From: Leptospiraceae bacterium
GTDB lineage: Bacteria; Spirochaetota; Leptospiria; Leptospirales; Leptospiraceae
DNA length: 64,000 bases
Direction: 5' to 3'
NCBI GenBank assembly: GCA_022402465.1
Contig: JAKRSH010000028.1
Span: 62,001-126,000 of the forward strand
The notes beneath the pieces were generated by a model, which was not told the DNA's origin, did no database searches, and saw only the letters and a program-made list of their open reading frames with translations. A program made the translations under genes and the position numbers. Shown here piece by piece: positions 31,319-41,814 of the stretch (position 1 is the stretch's first letter; the number at the start of each line of letters is the position of its first letter).

Positions 31319-32992
31319 TCAAATCTTAGTATCCAACCATTTCTTTCGAGCTACGGATTTCTTCACATTTTCAAGTAATTCAACAGTGATACCCATATTT
31401 AATTTGTTCACTTCTGGATCTTGAGCAGTTGCCTCAAGTTCATCAATAATATAATCTACTAAATTCTCTATGGATCTTACACCGGATTCATCTTCTAGAG
31501 TAGCAACTACAGCTTGAGAGATAGCATTGTAAAGTATGGAACTTATTTCTCTTGCAAGATTATCCTTCCAAGCCTTAGGTAAAAAGCCAAATTTGTTAGG
31601 ACCGATTTCGGACTTCTCTAAGATTTCAGCAATAGTCTTTTCAATTAACTCCCCTAACCTTTCATTGGAGGCGCTCTCTTTAAGCTTACGAACTACTACT
31701 CTTTTAATGTCATCTCTATGCGCATCTATTGCCTTAGTCATGATCTGTAAAGAAGCACCTGACTTAATCTCTTCTTGGGATTCTGTTATGATTTGTATAG
31801 TAACCATGTCAGATAATTCTTCTTTAATAATGTTCCCATAGTATTTAATTGTACGAGATATGATATCATTTCCAACCGGAACGATTCTACTGGTCTTAAG
31901 TATAAGAAATATTTTATAGATACGAATTAAACGAAAGAGCCTAAATTCAACAATTGGTAATAGTCCTAGAACATCATACCAATGGTAGATGGGATAGAGG
32001 AACCAGGCTATATATTTTTTCTTACGAATTGCAATGAACCAACTTAAAGCAAATTCACAAACGAAAAAAGCAAGAAAAGGCGCATCTAAAACCAAATAAT
32101 TATTCACAGGCTTTCCATTTTTACCTATATGTCGATAATAATTAACGCCCATTAGATCTCTAATTTCATTATCAAAAATTGCAAACTTTTCATCCATACT
32201 TGATTGCGGATTTCTCCAGAACCATGTAAATACCAAAGCTGTTGAAGGAAAACTCTTCTGACCACCCAAAGATTTGCTTAGTAAATTTCTATAATCCTTA
32301 TCCAGATCTCTTGTCTTAACTGAATCATAACGAGTTTTGATATTGGATTTAATTTTGGAAATATTTTCTGTCTGTCCAGAAGCTTGGAAAGGATTCGTCT
32401 CAACTATATGAATCATTTGGTAATCCATCTTAGATAGTACGTCTTCCTTCTCTTCTTTCCATCCTTTCTCAGTCTCAACACGAGAAAGAAGCAATAAATC
32501 GGATTCTAGTTTTTCAATATGTGCTGAAATATATTCCCCTTCTTTGTAAGAGAGCAAATCCAAGAATAATTCTTCTTTATCAAGTAGGTCTTGAGAAATA
32601 TCTCCAGGCTTAGTTACTAAGCTATATTTTTCTAAAAGCAGAGACTTCTCATTCATGAGTTTTACATCATCTTGTGTATAGACAAATTGAATGGCTTCCT
32701 TCATCTCGGTAAGCTTAGAATTGAATTCTTGAGAATGAAGAGATGGATCCTTAATACGCTCAAGAAACTTTAAAGTATCAACAAATTTGATATATTTTTC
32801 TGTGCTACGATGTGGTTCAATACCTAGGATTGGTTTATCATAAAATTCTAAAATAGCTGGGAACTTCTTATAATAATAAGGTCTTAGCCATAGATATGTA
32901 AGATCGAAAACAATTAAAGTAAGATTGGCAAGAACCACCATTACCATCACAAAGTCCCAAATGATGAATAAATCGAACTTCTTTGCTTTCAT
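31319..32992 (-). CDS. Voltage-sensor-like membrane protein with large insertion and cytosolic C-terminal helical domain
   Basis: Ion-channel S2-S4-like segment CEFALSWFIAIRKKKYIAWFLYPIYHWYDVLGLLPIVEFRLFRLIRIYKIFLILK. Confidence 0.65.
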   Translation of the reverse strand: MKAKKFDLFIIWDFVMVMVVLANLTLIVFDLTYLWLRPYYYKKFPAILEFYDKPILGIEPHRSTEKYIKFVDTLKFLERIKDPSLHSQEFNSKLTEMKEAIQFVYTQDDVKLMNEKSLLLEKYSLVTKPGDISQDLLDKEELFLDLLSYKEGEYISAHIEKLESDLLLLSRVETEKGWKEEKEDVLSKMDYQMIHIVETNPFQASGQTENISKIKSNIKTRYDSVKTRDLDKDYRNLLSKSLGGQKSFPSTALVFTWFWRNPQSSMDEKFAIFDNEIRDLMGVNYYRHIGKNGKPVNNYLVLDAPFLAFFVCEFALSWFIAIRKKKYIAWFLYPIYHWYDVLGLLPIVEFRLFRLIRIYKIFLILKTSRIVPVGNDIISRTIKYYGNIIKEELSDMVTIQIITESQEEIKSGASLQIMTKAIDAHRDDIKRVVVRKLKESASNERLGELIEKTIAEILEKSEIGPNKFGFLPKAWKDNLAREISSILYNAISQAVVATLEDESGVRSIENLVDYIIDELEATAQDPEVNKLNMGITVELLENVKKSVARKKWLDTKI

Positions 32993-33023
32993 ATTAAAAA
33001 TTTCTTAGGCCTTTCTTCATGAA

Positions 33024-33560
33024 TTAGTTATTCTTTTTATCTTGAACTATTCTTTTTTCGATAACTAGATTCAAGGCATCAACTAACTCTTGAAATTCGT
33101 CCCCTTTTCGAGTCCGAATGGGATAGGTGTTCTCTCCATTTGCCAATCTTTGCAAATTCATTTTAATATTGTGAATAGGACCCGCCATCTTATGTGATTT
33201 GAAAATAGAAAATACTAAAATTAAAAACAAATAAATCGTAGAAAGAATTGCGACAGCAGTAAATTGAATAGAATATCGATCCAATTTATGATCATAATCT
33301 GGAAGGAATACTTCCCTAGGAATAAACTTCTCAGATTTTCCATCCTCACCTTCTACTTTATAATAAACTTGCATAGGATCTTGGCGTAGCTTAAAAACGG
33401 CTCCGCCTTCATATTTCATTTGATTCAGCCAATATAGCACAACTAGGGATGAAAGCACACCCAGAACAAAAAGTACAAAAAAATGGAATAGGAACCGAAA
33501 TTGGAATTCTCTATCGATTATATAATTGAAGCGGAAACTTTTCTTATTACTGCTGTGCAT
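33024..33560 (-). CDS. Membrane protein with HAMP-like domain
   Basis: Two TM helices and KMAGPIHNIKMNLQRLANGENTYPIRTRKGDEFQELVDALN. Confidence 0.75.
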   Translation of the reverse strand: MHSSNKKSFRFNYIIDREFQFRFLFHFFVLFVLGVLSSLVVLYWLNQMKYEGGAVFKLRQDPMQVYYKVEGEDGKSEKFIPREVFLPDYDHKLDRYSIQFTAVAILSTIYLFLILVFSIFKSHKMAGPIHNIKMNLQRLANGENTYPIRTRKGDEFQELVDALNLVIEKRIVQDKKNN

Positions 33561-33591
33561 GCGATAAACATTCGCACAACTTGTCTAGAGA

Positions 33592-34662
33592 TCAACGTAT
33601 TTTTTCTACTTCATTGATCTTTGATCTTGGAATTTTGGATTCGCCCTTGACAGTTCTAATGTAAATGAAGGATTCGTCCATTTTGAAAACTACCCCTCTA
33701 AAATTTTCTCCATCTGTTGTTGAAACCTGTTCAAGGATAGAATAAATTCTGTAAAGATCATCTTCATTTTGAATGACTCGGCTTAGTTTCTCTTGGGGAA
33801 CAGATTCTATGGAAACATAATCCAATTCCGCTAGGCTTCGTAAATTCTTAGCACCTAGGGAAGATTTCTTCCACTCTGCTCCATTTTGGATCAATTCCTC
33901 ATTGGAAATAATTTCTTGGGAAAAAGCCTGACTAGCTTGGGATACCAGAACCTTGCCTTCACTCACAGCGACAACCAATCCATTCTCTTGTTTCTTAGTT
34001 AAAAATTTAGTTCCACGAACTTCCACCTTGGAATCTTCCGTACGAATTGTAAATTGAGAAGTCTTGTTGAGTTTATGAATATGGGCCAGGATAGAACCTT
34101 TCGAAAGGTAGATTGTGACCTTATTTGTGTCCAAATCTTGGATCAATTTCTCTAAAATAACATCTGAATTCTCTTTAATACGTATGCTCGATTGACTTGT
34201 TAGATATAAATCCACAAATGATCCTTCTTCAACATGAAGGCGATCGCCTTTTTCTAAATTACTTAGGAGATTTAAATGAGATCTTCGTGAACCATCGGAG
34301 TTAACGATATATGCATCACCACTCACTGCATGAATTTTGATGGAATAGGATTTTACGATTTGTTGCTCAGAAAATGGAGAGAGGTATAAAAATGCAAAAA
34401 ATAATCCCGCTGCTGCTAAGAATGATCCCAAAATCTTCTTTCTTGTTGCAAAATGAACTACATTCGTTTTATTTTTCTCTTCTAAATGTTTATTCCATAA
34501 TTCATCGAAAGATGGAAAATCTAATTGTTCAGATTGTGTCTTAGCACTCATACCCTTGAGCTTAGAAACAAGTAAATCTAAGGTCTTTTTCGTTCTGCTT
34601 TCTTTCCCTTCTAAAGCAGAAGCAAGCTCCTCTGGATTCCATTTCATAAAGCTTTCTTCCAT
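33592..34662 (-). CDS. FecR-domain protein (anti-sigma-like)
   Basis: Single TM, FecR core (GSFVDLYLTSQSSIRIKENSDVILEKL...DSKVEVRGTKFL); abuts the ECF sigma gene. Confidence 0.82.
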   Translation of the reverse strand: MEESFMKWNPEELASALEGKESRTKKTLDLLVSKLKGMSAKTQSEQLDFPSFDELWNKHLEEKNKTNVVHFATRKKILGSFLAAAGLFFAFLYLSPFSEQQIVKSYSIKIHAVSGDAYIVNSDGSRRSHLNLLSNLEKGDRLHVEEGSFVDLYLTSQSSIRIKENSDVILEKLIQDLDTNKVTIYLSKGSILAHIHKLNKTSQFTIRTEDSKVEVRGTKFLTKKQENGLVVAVSEGKVLVSQASQAFSQEIISNEELIQNGAEWKKSSLGAKNLRSLAELDYVSIESVPQEKLSRVIQNEDDLYRIYSILEQVSTTDGENFRGVVFKMDESFIYIRTVKGESKIPRSKINEVEKIR

Positions 34663-34664
34663 GT

Positions 34665-35240
34665 TTATGACTCGAGATTTATATTCTTGCTTTCAGCAAG
34701 TTTTAGAAGATTCGAGGTCGCCTTCACGACCATTCGAGAAGCTGTGGAAACTGAAATCCCCATAATTTCAGAAATTTGAGTAAGGTTGTAATCTTGTATA
34801 TGCCTAAGTTCAATAATACATCTTTCGTCTTCGTTTAATTCATCCATACATTTCCAAAGCTTATTCTCTAGATCCTGCCATTCTAATTTTTTTTCAAAAC
34901 TTACACTCTTGGAATGGATATCCTCATTCAAACTTGAGTTTTCTTTCATAGTGGAGAATTTTTTAGAGAAATTGATGGAGCGATTGCGTGCAATCGTGTA
35001 AAGCAGCATGATGGATTTTTCTTCTGTGAGGTTTTGATCTGAATACGTTTTGAAAAAGCTTAGAAAAGTGTCTTGGGTTAAATCCATAGCTGTATCAGGA
35101 TTTCTTGTATACTTAAACAAGAAATCATAAATACGCTTCTGGGCCGAAGCATAGAGCTTCTCCATAGATAGCTTTTTGTCCAACATCCATTCCAATACTG
35201 TGGAGTTGGCAGAGTAATCAAGTAAAATCTCGAAGACCAT
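34665..35240 (-). CDS. ECF-family RNA polymerase sigma factor
   Basis: Sigma region 2 (MDLTQDTFLSFFKTY...LYTIARNRSINFSKK) and region 4 (ERCIIELRHIQDYNLTQISEIMGISVSTASRMV). Confidence 0.9.
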   Translation of the reverse strand: MVFEILLDYSANSTVLEWMLDKKLSMEKLYASAQKRIYDFLFKYTRNPDTAMDLTQDTFLSFFKTYSDQNLTEEKSIMLLYTIARNRSINFSKKFSTMKENSSLNEDIHSKSVSFEKKLEWQDLENKLWKCMDELNEDERCIIELRHIQDYNLTQISEIMGISVSTASRMVVKATSNLLKLAESKNINLES

Positions 35241-35300
35241 TCTGTTTTATTCAACAAGCAGAACTGACTTATTTTTCACAATTTTGAAAAATCTTACAAT

Positions 35301-35642
35301 TTATTTTATCCCTGGAAAGGAATTCACATATTGTACCTTGATATCTGGGAAGGAATTCACGATCTGCACTTTTAAATCAGGAAAAGAATTCACAGCCTGC
35401 CATTGCCCACACTTACTCGGAAATGAATTCACCATTTGCACCTTAATATCAGGAAAGGAATTCACAATTTGAACCTTAAGATCGGGAAAAGAATTCACAA
35501 ATTGAATCTTCCCATACAAATTATGCCCCTTGAAACTACAAGAATTGGGATCAATCTTGGGAGAGGCTAGCGACGGTTGAAAGGATAGAAATAGAGCCCA
35601 AACAACCAAGTATATTGTTTTTAATCTGTAACTTTGCTTCAT
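35301..35642 (-). CDS. Small secreted VNSFPD-repeat protein
   Basis: Signal peptide followed by six VNSFP units mostly 11 aa apart. Confidence 0.8.
   Translation of the reverse strand: MKQSYRLKTIYLVVWALFLSFQPSLASPKIDPNSCSFKGHNLYGKIQFVNSFPDLKVQIVNSFPDIKVQMVNSFPSKCGQWQAVNSFPDLKVQIVNSFPDIKVQYVNSFPGIK
35320..35496. repeat. Tandem 33-bp coding repeat with six EcoRI sites
   Basis: GAATTC at 35320, 35353, 35386, 35425, 35458, 35491 (spacings 33,33,39,33,33). Confidence 0.9.
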
Positions 35643-35744
35643 TGAGTTTTAGACGCTTTACTTCGATCAAAGAAGAATCAAAAATTCAAGAGCTTGAAAT
35701 CAATTGATTATAACTTAGGCGTAAAATCTAAATTTGGTGAATAT

Positions 35745-37205
35745 CTAGATCTTTTTTTGGTATATTGCAATCCCTGGTTCATAAACCTCTAAGAAATTAT
35801 AGATTTCCAATGAAATGGGATGTTGAAATTCGTTTGGATAATCTTTATTCATACTGGGAAACAAAAGAAACTGAGAATTTTTATCATAAATACAGTTTGT
35901 TTTGTATTGCGTCATCATAAAAACCAATACTGGTTCAAATTTTGATTCAGGAGAACGGAATTCATTCCATTCAAATGTATCTATCCGAGGATATTTTCTA
36001 CATATCGTTTGCAAAGCATAGACGGAATTATTAAAATTCCAGTCATGATACTTTTGAAGATGTACTTCAAAAGTATATAGAGTTACAAAACAAAATATTA
36101 TAACTGCAACTCTTGAAGTTATAATATTTTTAAGTAAACTTTTACGATAAAGCATGGTATATAATCGTAGAGCGAAATAACTTAATAAGAATAATGAAAA
36201 TGGAAGGAAGATTAAGAAATAGTGTATACTCCTAAAAGCTTGGCCAACTTTTGCATAAAAGAGTATAACACTGAATGCGATAATCAAGTTTATAAGAAGA
36301 ATAGGCTTAATGAAATATTTTTTCTTACTTTGTTTATAATTACAAAAAAGTAAAATTAAAATAAAGATGAGGGAATTACAAATTAATACCAAATCATTCA
36401 ACTGAAATATTTTATCACTAAAAGGAAATAGGTATAAAGAAAATATGATCTCAGAAGATCTTAAACCATCTGATAAGTTTTTCTCTGCTTGATTAAATAA
36501 TATAGCTTTCGTATTTGCAAATTTTCTAATAGCTTCGGCGTAAAGGTAAGGAATACAAGCTAAGCTAATAAAAATTGAGATAAAATAAAATTTAAATCTG
36601 TTATGAATTTTAAAGTCTGTAAGAAGAAATCCATAAATGATAAGTGATAAAAATACGATTGAAATTAAATGAAGATGTAAACTCAATATTAAAAAGAATA
36701 ATACTGTAAGTAAATTTTCTAATTTCTTTCTGCGTAAGAATTCAAGATAACTTATTAGAATCATGGACGACAAAGAATATAGGATTACATTACTCCAAAG
36801 AATTGATAATGCGAACCAATACACAAAAGAGCAAAGTGATAGAAATAAATAAGAATTAGCTAATAGTTTTGAAAATTTATTTAATGAAATAAAAGTGAAT
36901 AGCAGAGTAACTATATTTATCAATCCAAAGCAAAAATGAATCCAAAATGGATGATTTGAGAATATTTTAAGAAATGAAATTAATAAATATATAAATGGAC
37001 CGATTGGATATACAATCGGTTGGGTAGTTGATAAATATGGACCATATAAGGATTTTAAATTTCCTTCAAATAATGCGCTAGCATTCTGAAATTGATCGAT
37101 TTGGTCTCCAAGAAAAGGTGATGATTCTAAATTTAAAAATATATAGATGGTAGAAATTACGAAACTGTAGATCAACAGAAAATAAAAAATCGTTCTACTA
37201 TGCAT
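35745..37205 (-). CDS. Multi-pass membrane protein, GT-C glycosyltransferase-like
   Basis: 486 aa with multiple TM helices; LGDQIDQFQNASALFEG N-terminal loop. Confidence 0.6.
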   Translation of the reverse strand: MHSRTIFYFLLIYSFVISTIYIFLNLESSPFLGDQIDQFQNASALFEGNLKSLYGPYLSTTQPIVYPIGPFIYLLISFLKIFSNHPFWIHFCFGLINIVTLLFTFISLNKFSKLLANSYLFLSLCSFVYWFALSILWSNVILYSLSSMILISYLEFLRRKKLENLLTVLFFLILSLHLHLISIVFLSLIIYGFLLTDFKIHNRFKFYFISIFISLACIPYLYAEAIRKFANTKAILFNQAEKNLSDGLRSSEIIFSLYLFPFSDKIFQLNDLVLICNSLIFILILLFCNYKQSKKKYFIKPILLINLIIAFSVILFYAKVGQAFRSIHYFLIFLPFSLFLLSYFALRLYTMLYRKSLLKNIITSRVAVIIFCFVTLYTFEVHLQKYHDWNFNNSVYALQTICRKYPRIDTFEWNEFRSPESKFEPVLVFMMTQYKTNCIYDKNSQFLLFPSMNKDYPNEFQHPISLEIYNFLEVYEPGIAIYQKKI

Positions 37206-37273
37206 AAAAATCTAATGTTATAGTTCACCGTTCCTATGCGAATAAAAGGAAATAAAATTCTTTAGGTAAATCT

Positions 37274-38719
37274 TTACTTCACTTCGCGTATTTGAATAGT
37301 ATCTACTCTTTCTTCTCCTGCAATAACATCAGAGAGAATTACAACTTTTTCTCCGCTTTGAATCATACCTTCTTTCTTAAGAATCTCTATCGCATGCTTA
37401 ATCGTCTTCTCAGGATCACTCGAAAAATCAACTCTATAAGGTATAACTCCTCTGTTAAGCCAAAGTTTACGTCTAACGGATGTCATATTGGTGAAGGCAT
37501 GTACTATTGCTGTTTCTGGATGAAAAGAGGATACATGATTTGCCATAATACCTCTTCGAGTAATTACAATAATTGCAGGTGCTCCTAAAGAATCTGCAAG
37601 ATGAGCTGCAGATCTTGCCATCTCCTCTTTCTTGTCTTGGGGAATTTTACTTTTTACATAACCCATCCCGCCACTCATTTCAATTCTACGAGAAATCTTA
37701 TCTAACATCTCTACACATCGAACAGGGTATTTACCCATGGCAGTTTCACCAGAAAGCATAATAGCATCGGCTTCTTCATATACAGCATTCGCAACATCTG
37801 TTACTTCTGCACGTGTAGGTGTTGGGTTATGAATCATACTTTCCAGAAGGTGGGTTGCAACTATTACCTTCTTTCCTTCTAGCGCACATTTCTTAATAAT
37901 TCTTCTCTGTATAATAGGAAGATCTTCCAAGGCTACTTCCACACCAAGATCTCCTCGAGCAACCATAACACCATCTGAAACAGCTATAATTTCATCTAAA
38001 TTACGAACACCTTCTTGATCTTCGATTTTTGCAATGATTTGACAATGAGCGCCCTTATCTTCAATTATCTTTCGAAGCTCTACTACATCATCAGGCGAAC
38101 GAACGAAAGATAAGGCTATGAAATCAATTTCTTCTTCCAGACCAAATAAAATATCTTTATGATCCTTGGGAGTTATACTTGGCATATTAACACGAATTCC
38201 AGGAAGGTTAATATGTTTTCTAGATCCAAGCTTACCACCATCTAACACTTTGCAAACGAGCTCGCCTTCTTTAATTTCTTGAACAGCAAGATTGATAAGT
38301 CCGTTATCAACAGTAACTTTGTCACCAACTTTCAGATCTTTAACTATATCTATGTAATTCACAAATACAGATCTAGCTTCTGATTCTCGACCTGGAATGA
38401 CATGAAATGAAAATGTTTCCCCAACTTTTAGATGTAGTTCATTATCAACATCCCCTGTTCTGATCTCTGGGCCCTGGGTATCCATTAGAATTGCTATGGG
38501 GAATTTTCCTAAATCCTTGTTTAAGGATTTGATATTTTTAATTATCTTTCTGTGAAATTCATGATCCCCATGGGACATGTTTAACCTTGCGACATTCATT
38601 CCTGCCATGGCCAGTTGTTTGATCATGTCTTTGTCTGAGGTAGCTGGGCCGATAGTACAAATAATTTTAGTTTTTCTCGCACGGAGAATTTGGTTGGTAG
38701 GTTTTTTGTTTTTATCCAT
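37274..38719 (-). CDS. pyk: Pyruvate kinase
   Basis: [74 protein letters not shown]. Confidence 0.97.
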   Translation of the reverse strand: MDKNKKPTNQILRARKTKIICTIGPATSDKDMIKQLAMAGMNVARLNMSHGDHEFHRKIIKNIKSLNKDLGKFPIAILMDTQGPEIRTGDVDNELHLKVGETFSFHVIPGRESEARSVFVNYIDIVKDLKVGDKVTVDNGLINLAVQEIKEGELVCKVLDGGKLGSRKHINLPGIRVNMPSITPKDHKDILFGLEEEIDFIALSFVRSPDDVVELRKIIEDKGAHCQIIAKIEDQEGVRNLDEIIAVSDGVMVARGDLGVEVALEDLPIIQRRIIKKCALEGKKVIVATHLLESMIHNPTPTRAEVTDVANAVYEEADAIMLSGETAMGKYPVRCVEMLDKISRRIEMSGGMGYVKSKIPQDKKEEMARSAAHLADSLGAPAIIVITRRGIMANHVSSFHPETAIVHAFTNMTSVRRKLWLNRGVIPYRVDFSSDPEKTIKHAIEILKKEGMIQSGEKVVILSDVIAGEERVDTIQIREVK

Positions 38720-38722
38720 TTC

Positions 38723-40699
38723 TTATCTTATCTTAGGCAATATTCTATCTAAAAATTCAGCTAAGGAGACAGCTAAATCATACTTCATCTGCTCTCTCAT
38801 TGCTCCCGTCTTTTGTGCTTGGATGACTTCTTCTGCCTTCTCTAGCAGCTTCTTCCCATTTTTTTTCAAATAATTTCTCGTAATTAAAATCGGCCAGATG
38901 TACTTATCCGGCTGATTTCGAACCATATATGAATAGATATCCTTACCGCCCTTTTTCTTCAAAAAGAAAATAAGATCATCTTCCGTCATAGAACTGCTTA
39001 CCTTATCCAAGACATAGGTTCTGTCTGGATAAACTCCAAAATCCCAAGCCTCATCTAATGCAGATAGGATGCTTTTTAGTTTTTCTTTGGTTGCTGGATC
39101 ATCCTCAAGCTCTGAACTACCCTGTGAAGGGATAGTATCTTCCGATGATTTTTCATTTGCAGCTTCAGTATCTTTAGTTTTCTTTGCCAGTTTCTCATTT
39201 TCTTTCTTAATGCGTTCTTCCGCTATTTCTGTTCGTCTCTTGGCAATATGTTTGGATCTTTGGTCGGCAACTTGTTGTTTTACATTCTTGAGCACTGCAT
39301 TTCTAATGCTAGTGGCTTCAAATTTATGAACTTTCTTATTTCCCATTAGCATTCGCCAAAGCCAGGTTAGGAAAGGAAGATGTTTAAATAATGCACTACT
39401 TTCCGCTTCTTCAAATGATTTAATCACATCAGGATCTTCGATATTTGAAATAACATCCATCATTCTAAGTACGGTTATCTCTGTATCATTTCCTGTAGCT
39501 GCGAAATTTCTTTTTGCTGATTCAATAGCTGATTTCACACCTTCTTTATGAAGGATATACTCAAAATAATGTTTCTTATCAGCAAATTCTGTATAATGAA
39601 TAGCAGAATGTTTTATTATAGAAGTGCGCATCTCTTCATCCAAGGTTTCCCCTTGGATTCTCAAGAGATTAAGATCAATAATTTTTCCAGAAGATTGAAT
39701 ATAAGTCATGATTTCATCAAAAGTCTTTTTCTTTTCTTCTTTCTTTTCTTTTTCTTTCTCCTGGTTATAATAATCAGAAAGAAGTATTATTTCTTCCACT
39801 AAGGCCTTTTGGTCACCGTATGAATCGGTAAGAAAGGTAGATACCTTAGTTGCAATTTCTTTAGGATCTTCCCAATCTTCATCGCTTGGTTTTTCAATAA
39901 CTCCGATTCGTATCAAGTCAGGTATTATAACTTCTTTTAAGATATCGAGGTAGATCTCTAAGCGACTAAAGATCTCTTCTTTCTTAAAAAAATAAAATAC
40001 AGATTTATTGCCTGCTTTAGATGCCTTGTCGTTGCGGATGAAAAAGATAACCTTATCTTCTACAAGTTTTTTGAGAATGGGTTTTAAATGGATTAAAATT
40101 GTAGTATCTTTGAGTGCCTTTGTTTTATCAAAAGGACAGCGAAATAAATTTCCAATTTCTGTTGAAGCATAAGTATCAAATAAACGATTCTCGGTAACAG
40201 CACTTTTAATTCTATCACTGAGGTAAGCTTTAGATGGGGACTCCCTTTTATCCTTTACCCACTTCTTAATGTTATCAATACTAATATCATTCAATCCTGT
40301 CGCATAACGATACGATGTTGTTCCATCAGCTGCCGTTGGACGGCAGAAAACTGTATGGTGTTTGAGATGGGATTCTGGCTCGAAGCTTTCTCCACCTAAA
40401 TCACTTGGAGAATACTCCAAATAATTGAGTTTCTTTATCATAGGTGGCTTAGATTTAATTCCGTATTCATTTAGGAAAAAATCTAATTTTTCTGCCTCAA
40501 TACCAATATCCTTTAAAAGTTGCTCAGCTCTTGGTAATGATTTGTTTACAGTGAATTTTTCAGTCCACTCATACAGAGTTATGAGAAGTCGGTAGATTCC
40601 CTTATTTAGCAAGTCACCCCTTGCTTCAATAGATTGTGTTCGTTGAAGTGCCATAGTATAGTCTAGCACTTTCAACTCTGGTAAATTGGGATCTAACAT
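38723..40699 (-). CDS. Conserved hypothetical protein (charged, cytosolic)
   Basis: 658 aa coding ORF; no family recognised. Confidence 0.75.
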   Translation of the reverse strand: MLDPNLPELKVLDYTMALQRTQSIEARGDLLNKGIYRLLITLYEWTEKFTVNKSLPRAEQLLKDIGIEAEKLDFFLNEYGIKSKPPMIKKLNYLEYSPSDLGGESFEPESHLKHHTVFCRPTAADGTTSYRYATGLNDISIDNIKKWVKDKRESPSKAYLSDRIKSAVTENRLFDTYASTEIGNLFRCPFDKTKALKDTTILIHLKPILKKLVEDKVIFFIRNDKASKAGNKSVFYFFKKEEIFSRLEIYLDILKEVIIPDLIRIGVIEKPSDEDWEDPKEIATKVSTFLTDSYGDQKALVEEIILLSDYYNQEKEKEKKEEKKKTFDEIMTYIQSSGKIIDLNLLRIQGETLDEEMRTSIIKHSAIHYTEFADKKHYFEYILHKEGVKSAIESAKRNFAATGNDTEITVLRMMDVISNIEDPDVIKSFEEAESSALFKHLPFLTWLWRMLMGNKKVHKFEATSIRNAVLKNVKQQVADQRSKHIAKRRTEIAEERIKKENEKLAKKTKDTEAANEKSSEDTIPSQGSSELEDDPATKEKLKSILSALDEAWDFGVYPDRTYVLDKVSSSMTEDDLIFFLKKKGGKDIYSYMVRNQPDKYIWPILITRNYLKKNGKKLLEKAEEVIQAQKTGAMREQMKYDLAVSLAEFLDRILPKIR

Positions 40700-40729
40700 A
40701 GTAATTACGCTATATTAGAATGAAGAAAC

Positions 40730-41785
40730 TTACTTGGATCTTAGATATCCTTTTTTGTAAAGTAATTCTGCATTCAATACAGCTGCACCTGCGGCTCCTC
40801 GTACAGTATTGTGACTCAAGACAACAAATTTCCAATCTAGAATAGGATCTTCTCTCAGTCTTCCAACTACAACGCCCATTCCTTTTCCTTCATAAAGATC
40901 TAATCTTGGTTGCGGACGATCGTCTTCTTCTCTATATATGATCGGCTTGGGAGGTGCCGATGGTAAACTTAGTTTTTGTGGTTCTGCTTGAAAATTCCTC
41001 CATAAAGAAATAATTTCTTCTTTCGATGCTTTCTTCTTGAGTTTCACCGAAATACATACAGTATGACCATCAAAAACTGGAACTCTATTGCAATGCGCTG
41101 ACATTTTAAAATCAGCCGAAACAATCTTACCATCCTGAACATGACCTAGGCACTTCTGGGGTTCTGACTCAGCCTTGGGCTCTTCGCCTCCAATAAAGGG
41201 AACCACATTTCCTAAGATATCCATTGAGGGAACTCCTGGGTATCCTGCACCTGAAATGGCTTGCATGGAAAAAATCATTAAACTTTCAATGCCAAATTGA
41301 TCAAACAAGGGCTTGAGGGCAATTGTTACTCCCATAATAGTACAATTTGAATTCGTAATAATTTTGCCCTTAGTTAATTGTGCATCTAAAACTGCTAGGT
41401 GCTCTGGATTGACTTCCGCACTGAGTATGGGAACATTATCAACCATGCGGTGATTTTTGCTATTTGAAATAACCATAACTCCTGCTTCCGCATAAGCAGT
41501 CTCAACTTCACCAGCAATACTTGCATCCAATCCTGAGAATACTATCTGCAATCCAGGAGTTTCCTTGGGTTCAGGTGAGGTTACCACCATTGGCTTCGCA
41601 TAGCTAGGAATATCAGAAGATATCTTCCACCGAGATTTCATCAAATCTCCATATGCCTTTCCAACACTTTTTTCAGAGGCACACAAAGCTGCGACCTCAA
41701 AGAAAGGATGGTTCTCCAAAAGTTCTACAAATCTTTGACCAACAGATCCGGTCGCACCTAATATTCCTACTTTTACTTTTTCCAT
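40730..41785 (-). CDS. asd: Aspartate-semialdehyde dehydrogenase
   Basis: [56 protein letters not shown]. Confidence 0.95.
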   Translation of the reverse strand: MEKVKVGILGATGSVGQRFVELLENHPFFEVAALCASEKSVGKAYGDLMKSRWKISSDIPSYAKPMVVTSPEPKETPGLQIVFSGLDASIAGEVETAYAEAGVMVISNSKNHRMVDNVPILSAEVNPEHLAVLDAQLTKGKIITNSNCTIMGVTIALKPLFDQFGIESLMIFSMQAISGAGYPGVPSMDILGNVVPFIGGEEPKAESEPQKCLGHVQDGKIVSADFKMSAHCNRVPVFDGHTVCISVKLKKKASKEEIISLWRNFQAEPQKLSLPSAPPKPIIYREEDDRPQPRLDLYEGKGMGVVVGRLREDPILDWKFVVLSHNTVRGAAGAAVLNAELLYKKGYLRSK

Positions 41786-41814
41786 AGCTAACTCTTCCTA
41801 AATTTGCTTTTCCA

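Noticed and set aside
35284-35516. Regularly spaced repeats resembling a CRISPR array and a plus-strand ORF of GKEFT repeats
   Set aside because: Repeats are a 33-bp coding periodicity of a minus-strand secreted protein; there are no unique spacers, and the plus ORF is its antisense shadow.
39069-39329. Hydrophobic plus-strand ORF inside the 658-aa protein
   Set aside because: Antisense of a Lys/Glu-rich segment, which automatically gives Phe/Leu/Ser-rich translation.
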